Source: Ettlia oleoabundans
Taxonomy: Eukaryota > Chlorophyta > Chlorophyceae > Chlamydomonadales
Length of the DNA: 10,937 bases
Reading direction: 5' to 3'
Assembly: GCA_019693395.1 (NCBI GenBank)
Contig: JAAMXP010000323.1
Span: 24,152-35,088, forward strand
Shown here: positions 1 to 8,832 of the stretch, piece after piece
Position numbering within the stretch: position 1 is the stretch's first letter
How the letters are laid out: the number at the start of each line of letters is the position of its first letter
Position numbers and translations under genes: made by a program
Notes under the pieces: model-generated
Databases searched by the model: none
What the model was told of the DNA's origin: nothing
Seen by the model: only the letters and a program-made list of their open reading frames with translations

Positions 1-192
1 CAGGGGGATGCGAGCCAGGTGTGCTGCACTGTCGGGACCTGCTGCGTCAGCTGGTCTGAACAGCCGCAGTCCCCAAGATGCTTCTGGCGCTCACGCTGCA
101 TAGCACACCCATCTCCCTGTGAAGCCTTCCAGCCTCAGGAACCTGCAGCCTTCAAGATGACACCTGCAAACAAGGCTGCCACAGCATCTCAC
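1..192 (-). other. Intron of Cpn60 running off the window edge
   Basis: The last visible Cpn60 exon ends at 193 with the codon for the final Thr of LTGGT, followed by a GTGAGA donor. The family sequence that should follow (an ISEELG-like block) does not appear in any minus-strand frame between 192 and 1. This stretch is therefore read as intron, with the acceptor outside the window. Confidence 0.7.
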
Positions 193-3100
193 CGTGCCTC
201 CTGTCAGCACTGCAATGTCCTGCAGGTTCGCCTTGCGGTTGTCGCCAAATCCAGGTGCCTTGACAGCGCACACCTTGACGCCCGCTCGCAGCTTGTTCAC
301 TATCAGGGTGGCAAGAGCTTCTGCAACACAGGGAGGGGAGGGCACAAGCGGCACATTACATGAGTGCTGAGCTGTTGAAGCACGCGGTGAGGAAAGCAGC
401 ACGTGCGAAGTGGTGTGTTAGATATGTTGCATCTTGACCATATCCACCATCCCCTCCCTCTTATGATCAACGGCCTGTGGCGACCAATCTGACGTCGCCC
501 AGCAGCCACATGCTGATGTCCATTCAAGCGATCATGCCTGCTGTAACAAGTTCAGCAAAGGTCCTATCATCCCCGCACGCCAAGCCAACCACTCATTGCA
601 TGCCTTCTAAGCCCTGTGTACCAACACCTCTGTAGAGAACCACTTGACCCCGTTATACCCGACATCTCCTGAACCAACAGCAGCCCCCACTACTCACCTG
701 ACTCCACATCCTCGCTGATGATGAGGAGCGGGCGCTGCGTCTTCAGCACAGCCTCAAGCACAGGGATGATGCTGGCTATGCTGCAGCAGGCAGGCAGGAA
801 TGGCAGGCAGGCGGGCAAGCACGCGCATGGAACAGGCTGACTGGGCAATGTTGGTTGCACCGCACGGAGTGCAGTTGCAAACAAACCAGACAGTGCAAAG
901 TGCAAAGGCAAGGGATCTACAGCACCCATCCAAACCAAACAACATTTGCAAAGCAAACACACAGCCAGTTAGCCGGCCACATGCGTGGCAGTTCGCACCC
1001 GCTGATTTTCTTCTCGCAGATGAGGACAAAGGGGTCCTCCAACTCGCACTTCATCGTCTTCTGATCGGTTACAAAGTAGGGGGAGATGTAGCCACGGTCA
1101 AACTTCATGCCCTCAACAACCTGCGGGGAGATGGACAGATGCCGAGGGGAATGGAGCTGTAGAACAGGGCTCGGTAAGCCGAAGCAGAGGAACACAGGCA
1201 GCGGATGAGGACATTGATAAGGGGCCACATACGAAACTGGCGCATTGACAAAAGCAGGGCACTCCTCCAAGAAAAAGTAAAACCTCCATACAGGCAAGGC
1301 AGGACCCATCCATGCCTCCACCCTTTCCATCCTGTAATCAATCATGTTACCATCCATGTTCCAGCCACCCCACCACCACCACCCTCAGCCCCACCTCCAG
1401 CTCGTTCTCAAGCGTCTTCCCATCCTGCACCGTGATCACACCCTCCTTGCCAACCTGCACCCAGGAACAATCACAATGGTGCAGAGCATTCAGCGGTCTT
1501 GACACATGAGTATGGCCAGTGGCTGATGGCAGCAGGCAGAGGCGCAGCTTCTAGATTGGGCAGGTCGGCAAATCTACGTGCGCTGGGCACCAGCGGCAGC
1601 AAGTAAGTTGCTGCCATAGGCTGGCCTCGTGCCCCACCTTCTCCATAGCACGCGCAATAAGGTCTCCAATCTCGCGCTCGCCGTTTGCAGAGATGGTGCC
1701 CACCTACAGGCGCAGGCAAGCAGGCAGGCGGGCAGGCATGTGCTTGACGGGATGATACAACTGCCAGTGTGTGTGCAGGCGAGGAGCGACGGCGAGTGGG
1801 ATGGACCATGGGGCTCGCATGCGGTGCGAGATGAAAGAACACAGCGGGAACACCGCATGCCCAAGCACACCTGTGCAATCTCCTCTGTGGTGCTGATCAT
1901 CTTGGCCCGTGCCTTGAGCTCCCCTACTACATGCTCCACGGCAAGATTGATGCCGCGCCGCAAGTCCATTGGGTTCATGCCTGCAGCCACGCTCTTGCAG
2001 CCCTCAACCAGGATGGCCCGCGTCAGCACCGTGGCAGTGGTGGTCCCATCGCCTGCAACGTCATTAGTGGCGCTGGCAACCTGCACCATGGGCGACGTGG
2101 AGCAGGGCAGAGCTTTGCACGTAAGCAAGCCAGCAATTTCATCAGGCAGGCTGGAGAGTTGTGGCCGCTATCATCGGCTTGTCCGCTCAGAAGCCCAACA
2201 GCAGCCAGTAGCCTTACCTGGCCCAATACATACTTCCATCACATGCATCAGATTCCCCCACCATTTTGAAGCCTCGGCCTAAGTGCCCAGTGGCCAACCT
2301 CCAGCAGGCTTGGCGCACAGTACTTCCACTCATTACAGCACCGCACCAGAAATCACCAGGCAAACCCATTCACCCAGCTCGCCAGCCACCTGTATCCGCC
2401 TCTCAACCAGTCCCGAGTCACCTGCTTCACCAGCGAAGCGCCCACGTTTTGAAACTTGTCCTTGAACTCGATGGCCTTGGCCACAGTAACACCGTCCTTG
2501 GTGATCTTGGGGGCGCCATATGACTGCTCAATCACAACATTGCGACCCTGCATGGATGGCAGGCCAACACGGCAGGGCCAATGATAGAAGAGTTTGCTAG
2601 TTGGGATACCCAATGCGCATAGCTGCAATGCAAAGTCCAGCTGCCAAATATGAGCTTTGACAGACAGCAAAGGAGGGTTGAGTCCCTGCTAATCTGCATG
2701 CCAGCGGTTGGCAGGGAGGCCACGGTGCTGTGAACAACAACTGCTGCAGCACCCGCACCTTGGGGCCTAGTGTGACCTGCACCGCATCCGCGAGCTTTTC
2801 AACGCCTGCCAGCAGGCCGGCACGGCATTCATCACCAAAGCGCAGCTCCTTGGCAGCAAAGCCCCTAGCTTGTAGCGCCCGGAAGGCCTGCAGGCGGCGG
2901 TGGCAGTAGCGCATATAGTCTGGCGGCAGGGGCTTCCAGGCAAACCGACCGCGGAATAGGCTTGGGCAATCAGGCGAAGGCACAATCGCGCCGACAGAAG
3001 CTTGAAAGGCTTTAGGCGGCGGCCACATGCGACCACGATGGTGGGACAGCACATCGCGACGGCAATCGCCCTTGATCGGCAGAAGTGCCGATAGGGTTTG

Positions 3101-3208
3101 CGGCCTTGCGAGCGCTGGATACCAACCTGACCTGGCATACATGCTACCGCTCACCTCCTTCTTGCTGCGTCGCGCCGCGGCGCCTAGAAGCCGAGCCGCG
3201 CCGTGCAT
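193..3208 (-). CDS. CPN60: Mitochondrial chaperonin 60 (Cpn60/HSP60), 5' part of gene, nine exons
   Basis: Group I chaperonin that folds imported proteins in the mitochondrial matrix as an ATP-driven ring with Cpn10. Exons, in transcript order: 3208-3155, 2887-2759, 2547-2422, 2080-1871, 1703-1638, 1454-1395, 1120-999, 780-698, 320-193. They join in frame to about 326 codons of the family's usual ~570. The gene continues beyond base 1; no further exon is visible in 1-192. The ATG at 3208 opens a short Arg/Ala-rich presequence, interrupted by intron 1. This leads into [11 protein letters not shown] (residues 26-36), a typical matrix-processing junction. Conserved ATP-site elements follow: LGPKGRNV around 58-65 and [14 protein letters not shown] from 109, with the DGTTT Asp at ~114. 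Other family blocks are [38 protein letters not shown] and [17 protein letters not shown]. These favour the mitochondrial over the plastid paralogue. The C-terminal equatorial domain is outside the window. All donors are GTG-type; the acceptors read CAG except TAG before the 1703 exon. Confidence 0.96.
783..823. repeat. GCAG/CAGG microsatellite-like tract in Cpn60 intron 7
   Basis: Repeated GCAGGCAG units on the plus strand. On the transcribed-sense strand this reads CTGCCTGCC and ends exactly at the intron 7 acceptor (exon start 780), so it doubles as the pyrimidine tract. Confidence 0.6.
1704..1740. repeat. GCAG/CAGG microsatellite-like tract in Cpn60 intron 4
   Basis: The same repeat style as at 783-823: GCAGGCAAGCAGGCAGG-type units that read CTGCCTGC on the coding strand and abut the intron 4 acceptor (exon start 1703). 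Confidence 0.6.
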
Positions 3209-3488
3209 GTCGCCCACTGCCTGCTAAGTGCGCCCCGGGGCTTGCAGCGACTAAAGGAAGGACTGACAGCCGGCCGCCCTCCCTTCTAGAGGAAGAAGGC
3301 AGCCTGCTGCTGTGCATGGGATCAAACGCGCACTGCGGCTCAATCCTACGATTTCCCACCCTGTCAAATCACAGGCCGCCTCCTTAAACTTAATTCCGCT
3401 GTGCAGCAGGCCAAACGCCAGACCCAAACCCCACCCGTTCCCACCACCCGTCAGCTAAGCGCAGTGCGGCGCCTACAGTCGCGGCGTA
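3209..3488. promoter_or_regulatory. Divergent intergenic promoter region shared by Cpn60 and HDR
   Basis: These 280 bp separate the Cpn60 start codon (minus strand, 3208) from the HDR start codon (plus strand, 3489), so they must hold both 5' UTRs and core promoters. I see no convincing TATA box. The only suggestive motif is the Arg/Lys-codon-free purine/pyrimidine stretch at 3283-3299. It contains TTC, then GAG and GAA GAA at roughly 5-bp spacing, and so resembles a degenerate heat-shock element (inverted nGAAn units, one mismatch). A heat-shock element would fit a chaperonin promoter, but the match is weak and inferred from pattern only. Transcription start sites cannot be placed from sequence alone. 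Confidence 0.6.
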
Positions 3489-6400
3489 ATGCAGTCTGCA
3501 TGTGTAGCTAAAGCCCTGCTGACAGGCAGGGCTGCAGCGGCACAATCCACCACTGGCAGCGGCCGGGCGCGCCGCCGTGCCGCCAGCCGCACTCTCGTGC
3601 GGCCAACTGCCGCGGCTGATGTACAGCAGCCGTCAGCTGACCAAGCTAAGCAGTTGTTGGAACGCGCAGCAGACCGGTCAGGCGTGGATGGTGCGGCCTT
3701 TGATGCACGCGCCTTCCGCCGCTCCCTCAACTCCACTGGCCGCTACACGCGGAAGCCCAGCAATGACCCCCAATCCCTCTCCCTCATGGAGGAGCACGGT
3801 GTGGGCTACTCCACGACAGGCCTGGTGGCGCAGATGCAGGAAGCTGGCTATGTCTGGAAGCAGGGTGACGTGACTGTGAAGATGGCCAAGGCGTACGGCT
3901 ACTGCTGGGGTGTGGAGCGCGCAGTGCAGATGGCGTATGAGGCCCGCCGTGCTTATCCTGGCCAGCGCATTCATGTCACAAATGAAATTATACACAACCC
4001 AAGTGCGTTGGGGTCGTATGGCTGGGTTGGGCGCAAGCGAACAGAGGGCGGTGGCCGCTGTATGGCGTAGGGGGTTGTTGTGGTTGTGTGCCAGTTGCAG
4101 CCAGCAGCAAACCAAATTCATCTCCTTGCAAATCATCCTCGTTTCCGTGCGGCACGTGCCTGTATGCCCCATCACCTGCCCACAGGCGTAAACCAGCGGC
4201 TTAAAGAGATGGATGTGCAGTTCATTGAGGCGGGGCAGGATGGCAGCAAGGACTTCAGCAATGTAAAGGAGGGGGAGGTGGTCATCCTGCCCGCCTTTGG
4301 CGCTACCGTGCAGGAGATGCACCTGCTCAACGACCGCCAGGTGCAGATAGTGGACACCACGTGCCCATGGGTCAGGTGCGCACGTTGGGTTTGTGAGCGC
4401 AGAAAGCTGTGCCTGGGCTGGGGATGGTGTGCGAGGGTTGAGAAGCTGTGTTCCGCTGGGGTTGTGAGATGGCTTGGGCCATTGGTGGCCGGTTATTTAG
4501 TGGTTATGTGCTTGCTGGTGCTGGTACTGTTCCGCAGCTGCTCGTGGATGCTGCCTATGCTGTTATTTATCCTTGTAATGCACTGCTTGTGCTGCCTTCC
4601 AGTTTGCTGATGACAAGTGTTGCCGCTGCCTCCTATCAGTATCGGCATGAGTAGGTCAACCTGCCTGCTCCTGCTCTTACTCACCGCTGCATGCTCAACC
4701 GCCCCATGCAGCAAGGTGTGGAATGCTGTCGACAATCAGGCTCGCAAAGGCCACACTTCCATCATCCACGGCAAGTGGGCACATGAAGAGACAGTGGCTA
4801 CAGCCTCATTTGCAGGTACAACCGGGCAGCAAGCTGAACTGGGGCTGCCATCCACAGGCTTTGTTGCCGTGGCTGCAGAAGCAGCGCTGCCTCAAGGGCT
4901 GGAGCCCAGGCCGGTTTGGCCTTGGATCGCCGGCCCTAGTTGCACCCACACTTTTTCATATGGCCTGCATGTCATATCGCTGCCAGTTCCCTTATCTGAT
5001 GCGCACACACACCCATGCATGTGCAGGCATGTGCAATCCACCCCACCTTTCCACCCCCGTGGCATGCAGGCACCTACCTGATTGTGAAGGACTTGAAGGA
5101 GGCACAGTATGTGTGCGACTACATCCTGCACGGCGGCGACAGGAAGCAGTTCCTGGACAAGTTCAAGAACGCGATGAGCGCCGGCTTTGATCCCGACAGC
5201 GACCTGCAGCGCATTGGCATGGCCAACCAGACCACCATGCTCAAGGTGAAGGTGGTGCTAGGGTGTTTGCATGTGCGTGTGGCTGGGCGGAAATAGCGGG
5301 TTGAGGGAGTGGTGATTGGTAGTAGGCATGTGGGGTTAGTGGCCAGGGCTGGGCCCCAAGTTCCTGAAAGTGTAGTCAGGGAGCACCCGTGGCAGCACAC
5401 TCTACAGTAACCCGCTGCACTGTACCAACGTGTGCTATTACACAAGTTCATGTTACATAACAGCGAGGGATGCGGGGCATGTTACCAGCGGTTAGGCAGT
5501 CTTGCTTGCTGGCTGGCTGGCTGGAATTGCGTGCTGAAGCCCGCTTTGCGCTGTTACCCATGCAGGGCGAGACTGAGGCCATTGGCAAGCTGCTGGAGCG
5601 CACGCAACTGGAGAAGTACGGCCCGGCAGAGCTGGGGCAGCGGTTCATGGTCATGGACACGATCTGCGACGCAACGCAGGCACGTGCGGCGCAGCACGCA
5701 CAGCATAGCCTTGCGGGATTTTGCCTGCGTGCATGCTGCATGGCTGGCCACGCCGCCTGGTACCACAGCCTTGGAGTGCGGCAGGGACCAACTCAGGTAG
5801 CTGCTAGATGTGAGTCGGTTTACAACGCGGAGCCACACATTGGAGGCGGCTGCCCGTGTGTTTCGACCCTCACTGGTGCAGGAGCGTCAGGATGCTGTGT
5901 ACAGTCTGACGGGGAAGCAGGGCACTGCGGAGGCCATTGACATGTTGCTGGTGGTGGGCGGCTTCAATTCATCAAACACCAGCCACCTGCAGGTGACACG
6001 GGGGTGGTGGTCTTGAGGGGCATATGGTGATGCGCTGTTTCACGCTCGGTCAGTTCTATGGCACAGGTTTGGTGGCAATCTGTTTCTGTCGCTGCTGCGC
6101 CAAGCTGCATCGTGTCAACGCTTCCCCGCCCATCCTTGCTGCAGGAGATTGGTGAGATCAAGGACATCCCATCTTTCTGGGTGGACTCCGCTGCACGCAT
6201 TGACGTGAATGCCAACAAGGTGAGGGGTTGGTGGTACGGCAGCTGCTCAGGTCGCGGCAGTCCATCCACAGCACGCACCATTTTGCCAGTTTTCTTGCAA
6301 TTTCGCATTTGTGGTTGGTGGACAGTAATGATGCTGCGTGCCAGTTTGCCGCACGTTGCTGCCACACTACAGTGTTCCTTTCCGCCTGTGTCCCCAGATT

Positions 6401-6795
6401 ACCCACAAGCTGTCGCACGGGGAGCTGGTTGAGACAGAGAACTGGCTGCCTGAGGGGCCCGTCACCATCGGCGTCACCTCCGGGGCATCGACACCTGACA
6501 AGGCTGGTACGCGTTGAGGGTCACAGGGTGATGCGCGGCTGCAGCAGTATGCACGCCCGCTCTTTCGCTACATGTTGGAGGGCAGCTGCCCCATCTGTCA
6601 CTGTTCAAGTCACCGCCTGCATCCCTCGCTCCTCTCTGCTGTTGACGAGTCGTGCCATTTCCCATGCTACCTGCCTCTCCGCCCACAGTTGAGGACGTGC
6701 TTGACCGCGTGTTCCGCATTAAGGACCCCTCATTTGCCGGCATAGCGGCGCGCAAGACCAGCGTGAAGAAGGAGGTGCACGCGGACGACGACTGA
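3489..6795 (+). CDS. HDR: Plastid 4-hydroxy-3-methylbut-2-enyl diphosphate reductase (HDR, IspH), complete, nine exons
   Basis: Catalyses the last step of the plastid MEP pathway: reductive dehydroxylation of HMBPP to IPP and DMAPP at a [4Fe-4S] cluster. Exons: 3489-4002, 4186-4375, 4712-4815, 5070-5245, 5566-5679, 5882-5992, 6145-6219, 6398-6506, 6689-6795. They total 1500 nt: 499 residues plus TGA. Residues 1-~45 are rich in Ala, Arg, Ser and Thr, as expected of a chloroplast transit peptide. The N-terminal extension typical of plant/cyanobacterial IspH follows. Cluster ligands are C139 (GYCWGVERA), C231 (TTCPWV) and C362 (ICDATQ). Active-site equivalents of the E. coli enzyme are H169 (NEIIHNPS), H259 and E261 (HGKWAHEE), T324 (NQTTML), N395-N398 (NSSN) and S459 (TSGASTPD). 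The C-terminus ends in a short charged tail. Intron 5 (5680-5881) is GC-AG; the other introns are GT-AG. No essential residue is missing, and function is confident from motif completeness. Confidence 0.97.
5501..5524. repeat. Short CTTG/GGCT tetranucleotide tract in HDR intron 4
   Basis: Two CTTG units run into three GGCT units plus a partial one. The tract lies about 40-65 bp upstream of the intron 4 acceptor at 5565. It is a short microsatellite-like tract with no sign of function beyond intron filler. Confidence 0.6.
5680..5881 (+). other. GC-AG intron (intron 5 of HDR)
   Basis: The exon before it must end at the Gln codon of ICDATQ (5679), and the next exon must begin at the Glu codon of ERQDAVYSL (5882) to keep the family sequence continuous and in phase 0. 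The intron then starts GCACGT and ends GTGCAG. The flanking AG|GCACGT matches the usual GC-donor context (AG|GCAAGT) at all but one position. The nearest GT, at 5684, would add four bases and shift the frame. Confidence 0.85.
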
Positions 6796-7190
6796 GGCGC
6801 CTAACTGAGCTGGGCTACCGCGCTGCCCTGGTGGTCCACTGCATCAAGTGGTGCTGCTCAGGAAAAGCAGCCTCACCCGAGCTGATGACGTGTTTGATGC
6901 CAGTCATCCATAGATTGCCCTAGCTCAGTTCTCAGCCCTCTTTCAACTGGTCATCAAGGGCCCCTCCCCCCTTTGTCCCTTGCTGCTGAGTCGCTTTATG
7001 ATGTGTTGTCTTGAGTGCTGCTGCTTGTCCTGTATCGCTGTTCCTATGTCTCTTTCTCCCCCTCATTTGCTGTATCCATAGGCATCTAAATGCTGCTGCC
7101 CTTGCATGGCCTGACCTCTGCTGACCTGAGCGGCGCCTGCTGCATACCCATCCGGGGTTGACCCGGTGTAATACACAACTCGACTACAGC
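6796..7190 (+). other. HDR 3' untranslated region (approximate end)
   Basis: Non-coding stretch after the HDR stop codon. It contains pyrimidine-rich segments, notably 6960-7080, and no reading frame with recognisable protein features. The end is set near 7190 from a TGTAA at 7167-7171; the true cleavage site is unknown. On the opposite strand the ankyrin-like segment begins about 100 bp further on, so the two transcription units would be tail to tail. Confidence 0.5.
7167..7171 (+). terminator. Candidate TGTAA polyadenylation signal for HDR
   Basis: TGTAA is the established near-upstream polyadenylation element of chlorophyte nuclear genes. This copy lies 372 bp after the HDR stop and is the only plus-strand one I noticed in the presumed 3' UTR. 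The motif is only five bases, so a chance match is possible. Other copies occur inside introns of this window. Confidence 0.4.
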
Positions 7191-7287
7191 CGCTCGGCTA
7201 GCAGAGCATTCCTTGCAGTGGTGTACATGGCCACTATCCCCAATAAGCAGCACTATGGTGAGCAGCCTGTGGTGGCTGTTCCTGTCG

Positions 7288-7548
7288 CCAAACCCCGGCG
7301 GCAACCAAGTCAGCGGCCAACAGACCCACTCTGTCCCTAACGCGCAAGCGGGCCCCATCTGCAGCAGGTGCCGCGCCACGCCCTTGTGCCCGTACATTAC
7401 GGCGGCTTGCATTGGCGTGCGACCTCGTGGACCTGTGCCCCAATGGCCGCCCCCTTGCGCAGCAGGGCAGCAGGCCAGTCAGGGAGGGCTGGTTTCCATG
7501 GTGTAGCAGGCTGAAGGTCCACCTCTTGAGGGGCTCAGCCAGCACCTT
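7288..7548 (-). pseudogene. Ankyrin-repeat coding segment split over three frames
   Basis: The minus strand carries pieces of ankyrin-type protein-protein interaction repeats in consecutive order but shifting frame. From 7548 one frame reads LAEPLKRW then FSLLHHGN. From ~7480 a second frame reads PDWPAALLRKGAAIG. From ~7436 a third gives the clearest match, RGRTPMQAAVMYGHKG followed by VARHLLQMG (the G-TP--A---GH---v--LL---G ankyrin consensus). From 7353 the first frame resumes with RLRVRDRVGLLAADLVAAG, which fits the next repeat. Each jump equals one missing base, at the C runs near 7482-7488 and the G runs at 7438-7441 and 7353-7356. This is either a decayed gene or a real gene with homopolymer errors in the assembly. 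The intact exons of HDR and Cpn60 argue against poor sequence quality in general. No start, stop or full domain architecture can be fixed. Confidence 0.5.
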
Positions 7549-7737
7549 GGGGAAACAGGACAAGGCCCCATGATCCCCCGGACCTGCGATAACCTCCAAT
7601 CTGGGCATTCTTCCACGTAGCGCTGCCAGTTGCCATGCCAGGGGGGGATGTGGGATGCCGCCGTGGCTGTGCAGCTGCCAGTGAGCATGCTGTAGTTGGC
7701 TGGGCGCTGCATGCTTGGCACCTGCCCTGGTAGCATG

Positions 7738-8175
7738 CTAGGTGCGCATAGCACTGCTGCCATTGTCACTAGGATCTGCCGCCGCTTGCTGCAGCAGCGC
7801 TAGCACCTGCCAGCCGGCTGCATCATACTCCACCAGAGCCGGTGGTGGTACGGAACTTTTGGTGTTGTCTGGCAGCACGGGCCTAGCCCTCTGTGCATAG
7901 ACGCCCCTCCTTCGACGGATGATTCCATCTTCACCCAGTTGCGGCATGTGCTCAGGCACGTGGTGACTGTACTTGCCTTGCAAAGCATAATGCGCCTGTC
8001 TCACAAGTAAGCTGACTTGCAGCGCAGGGTGTGGGGAGGCGCATGCATATGTTGGCCTCCTGCCTGTGGACCAGGGCTGCACTACACCCTGACTCCGAGT
8101 GAAAAAGGATACACCTGGCTCGGCTGCGTGGTGCTGGTGCCGGCGCCCCACCGCCAGTTGCTGCTGTTGCGCCAT
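7738..8175 (-). CDS. Hypothetical open frame of unknown function upstream of the ankyrin-like segment
   Basis: An open minus-strand frame of up to 145 codons, from an ATG at 8175 to a stop at 7738-7740. The N-terminal part is Gln/His-rich and low in complexity. The C-terminal part from ~8000 looks more protein-like. It has a basic patch (IIRRRRG), a Pro-rich stretch (SVPPPALVEYD) and an amphipathic Ala/Leu/Gln helix (WQVLALLQQAAAD). I recognise no family. A possible acceptor (GAGACAG) lies just before the AHYALQGKYS block, so this could be a real internal exon. It could form the upstream part of the ankyrin gene or relic, being on the same strand and less than 200 bp away. In GC-rich DNA open frames of this size also arise by chance, so the call is weak. 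Confidence 0.25.
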   Translation of the reverse strand: MAQQQQLAVGRRHQHHAAEPGVSFFTRSQGVVQPWSTGRRPTYACASPHPALQVSLLVRQAHYALQGKYSHHVPEHMPQLGEDGIIRRRRGVYAQRARPVLPDNTKSSVPPPALVEYDAAGWQVLALLQQAAADPSDNGSSAMRT

Positions 8176-8229
8176 CAGCTGAACAGCTCGTCAAGATCAC
8201 GGCTTCCGTTCGCAGTAGCCGTTTGAGAT

Positions 8230-8775
8230 TTTCATTCCACTTGTGATCAGTGTTTTGGTGGAACAGCCCTGGCCACCGGACACTGGGTCAACGAGCTTAG
8301 GTCGATGGGAAACAGGAAAGGGAAACCTCTTAGATTAAATCACTGCGCTGGTCTCAACGAATAGCCAGCTAAGTAACTTTCCAGTGGGCAATCATTGTGC
8401 CTTGTCATTGCGTCCAAGTGGCGGCTGACGCCGCAAGCTGGGTGGCCAGGCAGCAGAACTACAAGTCGCAAACGGCTCTAGGTGAATATCCAACAGTTGT
8501 GAATGCATTGGTCAGTATACCTGCTGTAAATACATGAGTAGAGCAAGCAGCAACCCGGAAGCGCTAAATTGCATAGACAGATTATTGGCACGTAGTGGAG
8601 CATGTGGACATAAGCTTAGAATAGGGTGAAGCATGAAAACCCCGCAAATACGGCGTTGCAACATACATAAGGGGACAAACAAGGAGTGACGGCACCAGTT
8701 CCTCACACGACAGGCCCCATCATGCATGCAAGAGCGGCCAGCGTCAGGCCGCCGCGCAGCTTGCATGTTGATCGG
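8230..8775 (-). other. Gene-free stretch, probable 3' UTR and downstream flank of the kinase gene
   Basis: No reading frame on either strand here shows family motifs, and the base composition is visibly more A+T-rich than the exons. It directly follows the proposed kinase stop codon on the minus strand, so its right part is probably the 3' UTR. No minus-strand TGTAA was found. The left part may hold the promoter of the weak open frame ending at 8175. No tRNA, repeat array or mobile-element end was seen. Confidence 0.4.
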
Positions 8776-8832
8776 TCAGAAAAAACACTGCAGCACGGGC
8801 TCCCCCTGTTGCCCCATTACCGATGCAGTCTC
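8776..8832 (-). CDS. Proposed last exon of the kinase
   Basis: After the 9124-9067 exon ends in LVQTIV with a GTGAGT donor, the best continuation is an acceptor at 8833, preceded by a good pyrimidine tract (8835-8870). It reads ETASVMGQQGEPVLQCFF and a TGA at 8776-8778. This gives a 234-bp intron like its neighbours and a Val-Glu-x-Ala sequence that resembles the family's IVxEA tail. Alternatives are listed among the findings. Confidence 0.45.
   Translation of the reverse strand, partial: ETASVMGQQGEPVLQCFF

Noticed and set aside
1..192. Next Cpn60 exon within the first 192 bases
   Set aside because: No minus-strand frame matches the expected block after LTGGT; the candidate acceptors there lead to stops or unrelated sequence.
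1629..2282. Plus-strand open frame of 217 codons
   Set aside because: It lies antisense to Cpn60 exons and introns, shows no family motif, and is explained by GC-rich shadow coding.
3206..3217. In-frame GTG three codons upstream of the Cpn60 ATG as an alternative start
   Set aside because: Nuclear eukaryotic genes normally start at ATG, and the ATG at 3208 gives a good mitochondrial presequence.
3678..4322. Minus-strand open frame of 214 codons
   Set aside because: It is antisense to HDR exons 1-2, which have full family conservation and codon-phase continuity; no recognisable protein on the minus strand.
4574..4578. TGTAA in HDR intron 2 as a premature polyadenylation signal
   Set aside because: A five-base motif is expected by chance at this density; similar copies occur in other introns and in a Cpn60 exon on the coding strand, so there is no positive support.
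5680..5690. GT donor at 5684 instead of GC at 5680 in HDR
   Set aside because: It would insert four extra bases and shift the frame; no compensating acceptor is seen near 5882.
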